Below, piece by piece: positions 58,969 through 64,000 of a DNA stretch of 64,000 nucleotides. The DNA lies in contig JALSJP010000010.1 in NCBI GenBank assembly GCA_026989265.1, positions 1 to 64,000 of the forward strand, written 5' to 3'. Both the position numbers and the translations under genes were made by a program. This DNA comes from Micavibrio sp. GTDB lineage: Bacteria; Pseudomonadota; Alphaproteobacteria; Micavibrionales; Micavibrionaceae. Each line of letters starts with the position of its first letter. Position 1 is the first letter of the stretch. A model generated the notes under the pieces. The model was not told the origin of the DNA. It made no database searches and saw nothing but the letters and a program-made list of their open reading frames with translations.

Positions 58969-60714
58969 CTAACGCCTACCAAACAGTTTCTCAATATCTT
59001 TTAGTGATAGCTCAACATATGTTGGTCTGCCGTGATTACATTGCCCTGATAGTGGCGTTTCCTCCATCTGCCTTAGCAGCGAATTCATCTCATGTGTATT
59101 TAATTTGCGCCCTGACCGCACTGACCCATGGCATGCCATACTCGATAATATTTCATTAAGCTTATTTTCTAAAATATTGCTGCTTCCGTGTTCTAAAAGC
59201 TCATCAACTAAATCATAAACAAGCCGCCTCGTATCTACTCTACCGCCAAGCAAAGCAGGAATGCTCTGCACTGCGACAGCGCCTGTCCCAAAGGCTTCCA
59301 CCTCAAGCCCTAATTTTGAAAGACTTGACGCATGTTCCAGCAAAATTTGCGCGTGCGTGTCTTCTAGCTCGACAATATCAGGGGTGAGAAGCCCTTGTTT
59401 TTCAATGCCAGCTTCTTCTAATTGAGCCTTGAATTTCTCATAGGTTATGCGCTCATGCGCGGCGTGTTGGTCAATAATGATAAGCCCATTTTTGCTTTGG
59501 GATATTATATAATTTTCATGGATATGAGCCTGCGCCGCGCCCAAAGGGTAGTTAGTCTCCACGGCTTTATGTTCTTGCTCTTCTATTTTCGCAGCGGGCG
59601 GCATATTAGCGGATAAAAAAGATTGTGGAGCATATAAAGCGTGAGTATTTTCTGACATATGGTTATTAGCATATGATGGCTGCGCGAATGATTTTAATGT
59701 ATCATTTGCCGCACTGCTTGATATTTGGAAGCCACCTTCATGAATAGCAAGTTTTAGAGCCGATATAATCATACCGCGAATAGATTGCGGGTCGGCAAAG
59801 CGCACTTCTGTTTTGGCGGGATGGACATTAACATCAACGTCAGATGCGGGGAGAGTGATAAACAAAGCTAATACAGGGTGACAGCCGCGATGCAATACAT
59901 CTGCATATGCCGCGCGCACGCATCCATGCAATAGCTTGTCCTTTACCGCCCTGCCATTAACAAATAGATATTGATATTGCGCTGTTCCCCTATGATATGT
60001 CGGAAGCCCCGCATAGCCAGATAATATCGCGCCGCCTCGCTCTGCCTTTATCTGCATAGAGCTTTTGCCAAATTCCGCGCCTAATATTGCAGCAAGCCTG
60101 CTTTGCCCGTCAAGTACAGCAGGAAGCTTCAATTTCTGCGCTCCATTATGGCTAAGCTTAAATGAGATATTAGGATATGCCATAGCAAGGCGCGTGATAA
60201 TGTCTTTTACCGCCATATATTCCGCGCGCTCGGTCTTTTGAAACTTCAGCCGTGCGGGCGTTGCATAGAATAAATCGCGTACTTCTATGCGAGTTCCTTT
60301 TGGGTGAGCACAAGGGATTACCTCTGATTTCTTCCCAGCCGCGCAATTTATTTCCCAGCTTTCATTATCTGCGCCGTTATGGGTTTGTATTTTTACGCGC
60401 GATACCGCGGCAATAGATGCTAATGCCTCACCGCGAAATCCCAAATGCTCAATATTTAGCAAATCATCATCTAGAAGTTTTGAGGTCGCATGGCGATCTA
60501 ATGAGGCTATAAGCTCAAGCTTACTCATGCCAGAGCCATTATCAGAAATTACAATGCGGCGCTTTCCGCCATCTTGAATATCTATGTCTATTGCGCTCGA
60601 CCCTGCATCTATAGAATTTTCTACAAGCTCTTTAATGGCGGCGGCAGGGCGTTCTACCACTTCACCAGCGGCAATTTGATTGATTAGATTTTCAGATAAA
60701 TATCTTATACGCAT
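58969..60714 (-). CDS. mutL: MutL, DNA mismatch repair protein
   Basis: 581 residues. GHKL ATPase motifs: ELVENSIDAGSSAIDID, DNGSGM and GFRGEALASIAAVSRV. The C-terminal domain carries the endonuclease motif DQHAAHERITYE (D-Q-H-A-x2-E-x4-E), ACHGSVRSG and CNHGRPTYVEL. It therefore belongs to the nicking type of MutL, unlike E. coli. mutS is not in the window. Confidence 0.96.
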   Translation of the reverse strand: MRIRYLSENLINQIAAGEVVERPAAAIKELVENSIDAGSSAIDIDIQDGGKRRIVISDNGSGMSKLELIASLDRHATSKLLDDDLLNIEHLGFRGEALASIAAVSRVKIQTHNGADNESWEINCAAGKKSEVIPCAHPKGTRIEVRDLFYATPARLKFQKTERAEYMAVKDIITRLAMAYPNISFKLSHNGAQKLKLPAVLDGQSRLAAILGAEFGKSSMQIKAERGGAILSGYAGLPTYHRGTAQYQYLFVNGRAVKDKLLHGCVRAAYADVLHRGCHPVLALFITLPASDVDVNVHPAKTEVRFADPQSIRGMIISALKLAIHEGGFQISSSAANDTLKSFAQPSYANNHMSENTHALYAPQSFLSANMPPAAKIEEQEHKAVETNYPLGAAQAHIHENYIISQSKNGLIIIDQHAAHERITYEKFKAQLEEAGIEKQGLLTPDIVELEDTHAQILLEHASSLSKLGLEVEAFGTGAVAVQSIPALLGGRVDTRRLVYDLVDELLEHGSSNILENKLNEILSSMACHGSVRSGRKLNTHEMNSLLRQMEETPLSGQCNHGRPTYVELSLKDIEKLFGRR

Positions 60715-60717
60715 AAA

Positions 60718-62031
60718 TCAAATATCTTTGAAATTAATAATTGCACCATCAAGCTTTGCATCGTCAAGGCAAGTATTTTTGATTATAGCGCCACTTAAAT
60801 CGGCGCGCCGCAGGTCAGCCCCGCTTAGATCAGCATTAGTAAGATCAACGCCCATCATAATAGAATCGCGCATGTCTGCTTGTTGCAAATTGGTGAAACG
60901 CAAATCTGCACCGCTTAAATCAATGCGGTTTAGTTTGGGAATTTTACCCTTTGTTTTGAATTGCAGCGGAGATAACTGCGCCCCGCGTAAATTTGCCCGT
61001 ACCATGGTTACATTTTTAAGACTAGAGCCTCGCAAATCCGCGTTTTCCATGTAGCAATCACGAAAATCCGAGCCATCTAATATTGCGCTTTGCATTGATA
61101 TTCTGTTCAAATCTAAATTCAAAAAATAGGCATTAACCGCGTGAATAGCCGTCAATTTATACATCCGTAAGTCAGTTATATCGCGCAAATCATAGCCATC
61201 AAGATTTAGCCTGCTGCCCTTTTTACCCTTTGTATTTAACCAGATATCATGATCATAAAGCAATTGTTCAAGTGTCTGATATGTGTCTTTAATCTTCTTA
61301 CCAATATCATCATCTGTAATGCAATTTGTTGTATCAAGCCCAAATTTTTCTGTGCCTTCCAGTATAATGCCAGAAATTATAGCATCTCTCATATTTACAT
61401 TTGTGATATTTGCGCCCGTAAAATCTGCATTACTTAAATTTGCGCCCTTTAATGTTGCGCCCTTTAAATTTGCATTGTGAGTGGTCACTTTTGATAGATT
61501 TGCATCAGTAAAATCAGCGGAGCTTGCTTTAACCCCCGAAAGATTGGCATTGGAAAGATGCGCGCCTGTTAAAATTGTTTTAGTGCCTTCTCCACCGCTT
61601 CTTTTTCTATTGACTAGACCGCCATCCTTGCCCTTTTGCATTACTTTGCCCTCGCGCATATCCGCGTCGGTGAAATCTGTGCCTGATAGATTTGCGCCAG
61701 ATAAATAAGCGCCGCGCAGGTCGGTGCGTGACATATCGCTATATGATAGGTCTGCATCTTCTAAATTACAGGCAAAAAAGCAAGCGCATTTATATGTTCC
61801 AAGTGAAAGGTCAGCCCTAGATAATATCGAGCCTGTAAAATCTGCTTGTGATAAATCATGATTATGGAAGTTTAAATCAGATAAGTTCTTATATTGCAGC
61901 ATGGCGCGTTTTCCGCCAACCTGCCCGCGCAAGAACATGGCATGTATTTCCAAAATATCATTAAGCTCATCTTGAGTTACCGCAATAAGCTTTTCTGGCT
62001 CTGGTATGTCTTTATTAATAGTCTCTTGCAT
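60718..62031 (-). CDS. Pentapeptide-repeat protein
   Basis: 437 residues. After ~50 residues of ordinary sequence come two blocks of A(D/N)LXX repeats (about 55-220 and 290-430): ADFTGSILSRADLSLGTY, ANLSGTDFTDADM, ATLKGANLSNADFTGAN and ADLSGADLRRADLSG. They are separated by a non-repeat segment (DDDIGKKIKDTYQTLEQLLYDHD). Such proteins form right-handed quadrilateral beta-helices; roles include gyrase protection, but nothing here fixes the role. It starts between pgi and mutL on the same strand. Confidence 0.92.
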   Translation of the reverse strand: MQETINKDIPEPEKLIAVTQDELNDILEIHAMFLRGQVGGKRAMLQYKNLSDLNFHNHDLSQADFTGSILSRADLSLGTYKCACFFACNLEDADLSYSDMSRTDLRGAYLSGANLSGTDFTDADMREGKVMQKGKDGGLVNRKRSGGEGTKTILTGAHLSNANLSGVKASSADFTDANLSKVTTHNANLKGATLKGANLSNADFTGANITNVNMRDAIISGIILEGTEKFGLDTTNCITDDDIGKKIKDTYQTLEQLLYDHDIWLNTKGKKGSRLNLDGYDLRDITDLRMYKLTAIHAVNAYFLNLDLNRISMQSAILDGSDFRDCYMENADLRGSSLKNVTMVRANLRGAQLSPLQFKTKGKIPKLNRIDLSGADLRFTNLQQADMRDSIMMGVDLTNADLSGADLRRADLSGAIIKNTCLDDAKLDGAIINFKDI

Positions 62032-62077
62032 ATGTTTAACTATATACTAAAAGCTACATTTTTCCTATGGAGCATTA

Positions 62078-63634
62078 TTATAAATTATCTATGTATTTCA
62101 TTAGTCCAAGCGTTGAAGAATCGGTTTTTATATCTTTAACATTTTTGCCAAAATCATCAATAATTTGACGTGCAAGCACTTTGCCCAGCTCTACCCCGCA
62201 TTGGTCAAAGCTATTAATATTCCAAATTATTCCTTGTACGAAAACCTTATGCTCATACAAGGCAAGCAGCATTCCAAGGTTATAAGGGGTTAGCTCATCT
62301 ATAATTATGGTGCTGCTTGGGCGGTTGCCTGTAAATGATTTATGCGGGTTATTATCCTCGCTCCCATCCATGAGAGCTTTTGATTGCGCAATCGCATTAG
62401 ATAATAGCTTTTTATGATGCCCATGAATTGAATTATGGGTTTTTGCAACCATTATAAAATCACAAGGAATGGTTTCTGTGCCTTGGTGAAACATTTGAAA
62501 ATATGCATGCTGCACGTTTGTGCCTATCCCGCTTAATATAGTAGGGCATGTCTCATAATTGATGGCTTTGCCCTCGCGGTCTATAGACTTGCCATTTGAT
62601 TCCATCTCTAATTGCTGCATATATGCGGGAAACTGCCAAAGATATTGATCATATAAAGTGAGAGATGCGGCGGGCAATTTTAAGAAATTCCTATGCCATA
62701 CCCCGATCATTGCCAGTAATACGGGTATATTTTTCTCTAATGGGGATTTAAGGAAATGCTGATCCATTTGATATGCGCCATTTAGTAATTCCTTAAAATT
62801 ATCAAATCCGATAGCAATGCAAAAAGAAAGCCCAATAGACGACCAAAGAGAAAACCTGCCGCCAACCCAGTCCCAAATAGGGAATATATTATTGTCATTA
62901 ACACCAAATTCCTTGGCTAATTCTATATTTTGAGATACGGCAATAAAATGCTTGGATACATCTTTGCGGTTTAATTTATCTTGCAGCCAAGATTTTGCGC
63001 TATATGCATTTGCCATGGTTTCTTGAGTGGTGAATGTTTTTGACGATATAATGAACAAGGTTTTTTCAGGGTCAATAAGGCGCAAAACCTCGCTTAAATG
63101 TGTGCCATCAATATTTGATACGAAATGAAGATTTATCTCGCGATCAGAATAATGTTTTAACGCTTCATAGACCATGGAAGACGAAAGATCAGAGCCACCA
63201 ACTCCGATATTAACTATATGGGTGTATTTTTTTCCCTTGCGGATTTTGTTGCTAAATTCTTTCATGCGGTCTTGCGCTTTGCGGATTTTAGGAATTATAT
63301 CCTCGCCATCAACCATAATGGGATCATCGCTTTTTGTGCGCAAAGCAGTATGCAAGGCAGCGCGGTTTTCAGTGGCGTTTATAGATGCGCCCTCAAACAT
63401 TTTACTGCGCCAACCCTCAATATCACAAGCCTTAGCCAGATCAATAAGTTTTTCCATTGTCTTGTCGGTTAAAAGCTGCTTGGAATAATCCAGCATCATA
63501 TTTTCGCATTTAACATGAAATTTATCAAAACGATTTGGATCATCCGCAAATAAAGATTTTATTTTAACGTCGCCAAGCTCATTTTCATGAGCAATCAATG
63601 CTTTCCATTGCTTTAAATCTGATCGTTGCTGCAT
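62078..63634 (-). CDS. pgi: Glucose-6-phosphate isomerase
   Basis: 518 residues, with the Pgi signature blocks: GKKYTHIVNIGVGGSDLSSSM, the SSKTFTTQETM sugar-phosphate site, FPIWDWVGGRFSLWSSIGLS and GTNVQHAYFQMFHQGT, and the C-terminal Lys in FDQCGVELGKVLA. It interconverts glucose-6-P and fructose-6-P. 3 bases lie between it and the protease gene upstream. Confidence 0.96.
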   Translation of the reverse strand: MQQRSDLKQWKALIAHENELGDVKIKSLFADDPNRFDKFHVKCENMMLDYSKQLLTDKTMEKLIDLAKACDIEGWRSKMFEGASINATENRAALHTALRTKSDDPIMVDGEDIIPKIRKAQDRMKEFSNKIRKGKKYTHIVNIGVGGSDLSSSMVYEALKHYSDREINLHFVSNIDGTHLSEVLRLIDPEKTLFIISSKTFTTQETMANAYSAKSWLQDKLNRKDVSKHFIAVSQNIELAKEFGVNDNNIFPIWDWVGGRFSLWSSIGLSFCIAIGFDNFKELLNGAYQMDQHFLKSPLEKNIPVLLAMIGVWHRNFLKLPAASLTLYDQYLWQFPAYMQQLEMESNGKSIDREGKAINYETCPTILSGIGTNVQHAYFQMFHQGTETIPCDFIMVAKTHNSIHGHHKKLLSNAIAQSKALMDGSEDNNPHKSFTGNRPSSTIIIDELTPYNLGMLLALYEHKVFVQGIIWNINSFDQCGVELGKVLARQIIDDFGKNVKDIKTDSSTLGLMKYIDNL

Positions 63635-63637
63635 TTT

Positions 63638-64000
63638 CTACTCAATATTAGGAAGTTTTGTTATTATCTCAGCTTTTTCAAACCCTTGCGGATTACCAAC
63701 TAATATAGTTGTAAAAGCCTCTTTATCCAAAATTCTTTTAGATGCATTTTGCACTTCTTGCAAGCTCACTTTATTAAGCTTTTCCTTGCGCGCGTCAAGA
63801 TAATCTATCGGAAGCTCATCAAGTTGAAGTGAGCGCAATATAGAGGCAATAGAGCTTGTAGAGGTAAGGGATAAAGGCAGCGAGCCAATTAAGTATGATT
63901 TAGCATCTTTAAGCTCTTTTTCCGATACTTTGTGAGCGCGCATTTTCTCCCATTCATCATTAATAAGCGCAAGCATTTCAGATGCACTCTCATTAACCGT
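63638..64000 (-). CDS. M16-family zinc protease, C-terminal part (cut by window edge)
   Basis: The minus-strand frame is open from the window edge; 120 residues are visible. The segment VSEKELKDAKSYLIGSLPLSL...SIASILRSLQLDELPIDYLD, then VQNASKRILDKEAFTTILVGNP, is the usual end of the second M16 (insulinase/pitrilysin-like) domain. The zinc HxxEH domain lies outside the window or in a neighbouring gene, so activity cannot be judged. It is followed by pgi. Confidence 0.85.
   Translation of the reverse strand, partial: TVNESASEMLALINDEWEKMRAHKVSEKELKDAKSYLIGSLPLSLTSTSSIASILRSLQLDELPIDYLDARKEKLNKVSLQEVQNASKRILDKEAFTTILVGNPQGFEKAEIITKLPNIE

Noticed and set aside
1-64000. CRISPR arrays, insertion sequences, prophage and tRNA genes
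   Set aside because: No regularly spaced repeats, transposase or integrase genes, phage structural genes or tRNA-like cloverleafs were noticed on either strand. A dedicated tRNA scan would be needed to be certain.

Overview
The window reads as chromosomal DNA of a low-GC alphaproteobacterium. Alphaproteobacterial or mitochondrial-type markers support this: an NDUFA12-like complex I subunit, an ATP12 F1-ATPase chaperone, an SdhAF4/DUF1674 protein, the NDUFA12-MlaD-DUF2155 run and clpS-clpA. Flagellar hook genes, a UbiH-family hydroxylase and glucose-6-phosphate isomerase suggest a motile, respiring cell. The order or family cannot be fixed from sequence alone.

Layout. 1-8.6 kb: clpA(partial)-clpS, a glycosyltransferase, an orphan two-partner-secretion pore (TpsB), an SRP RNA gene on the minus strand, a Fur-box-controlled iron uptake pair (cupredoxin + FTR1), two unknown genes and a 2Fe-2S ferredoxin. 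8.8-14.4 kb: rmuC, a pseudopilin-like gene and the classical rpmH-rnpA-yidD-yidC-engB block. 14.5-18.1 kb: flgK-flgL. 18.2-30.3 kb is the most unusual part. Five tandem paralogous secreted or membrane-anchored proteins of a family I do not recognise lie on the minus strand. They diverge from a plus-strand dotI-dotH-dotG set (type IVB secretion core) followed by a DotF/PilP-like inner membrane protein. A second pseudopilin-like gene and a response-regulator/deaminase fusion that has lost its zinc cysteines follow.

31.9-45.1 kb is mainly housekeeping: ridA, NDUFA12, mlaD, DUF2155, a glutamate-cysteine-ligase-like gene, holA, rsmB, a tiny sdhAF4, DUF1223, xth, ybaB, dnaX, rsuA and polA. Between polA and a UbiH-type gene sits a candidate small RNA with a consensus promoter and a long terminal hairpin.

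46.7-49.5 kb carries a four-gene cluster with the logic of curli/holdfast-anchor systems. It has two short secreted proteins with N-x-A-x-G-x-V-x-G type repeats, a third small secreted protein sharing the I-N-I-G-S-V motif, and a CsgG/HfaB-like lipoprotein with an unusual C-terminal extension. An intrinsic terminator follows the first subunit gene. 49.6-64 kb returns to housekeeping: a DEAD-box-type helicase with a DEMD box, nadC, an EamA transporter, crcB-rluC, an AsmA-like protein, ATP12, an MFS/spermidine-synthase fusion, mutL, a pentapeptide-repeat protein, pgi and the end of an M16 protease.

The two systems most worth follow-up are the five-paralogue array facing the Dot core genes and the diverged amyloid/HfaB-like cluster.
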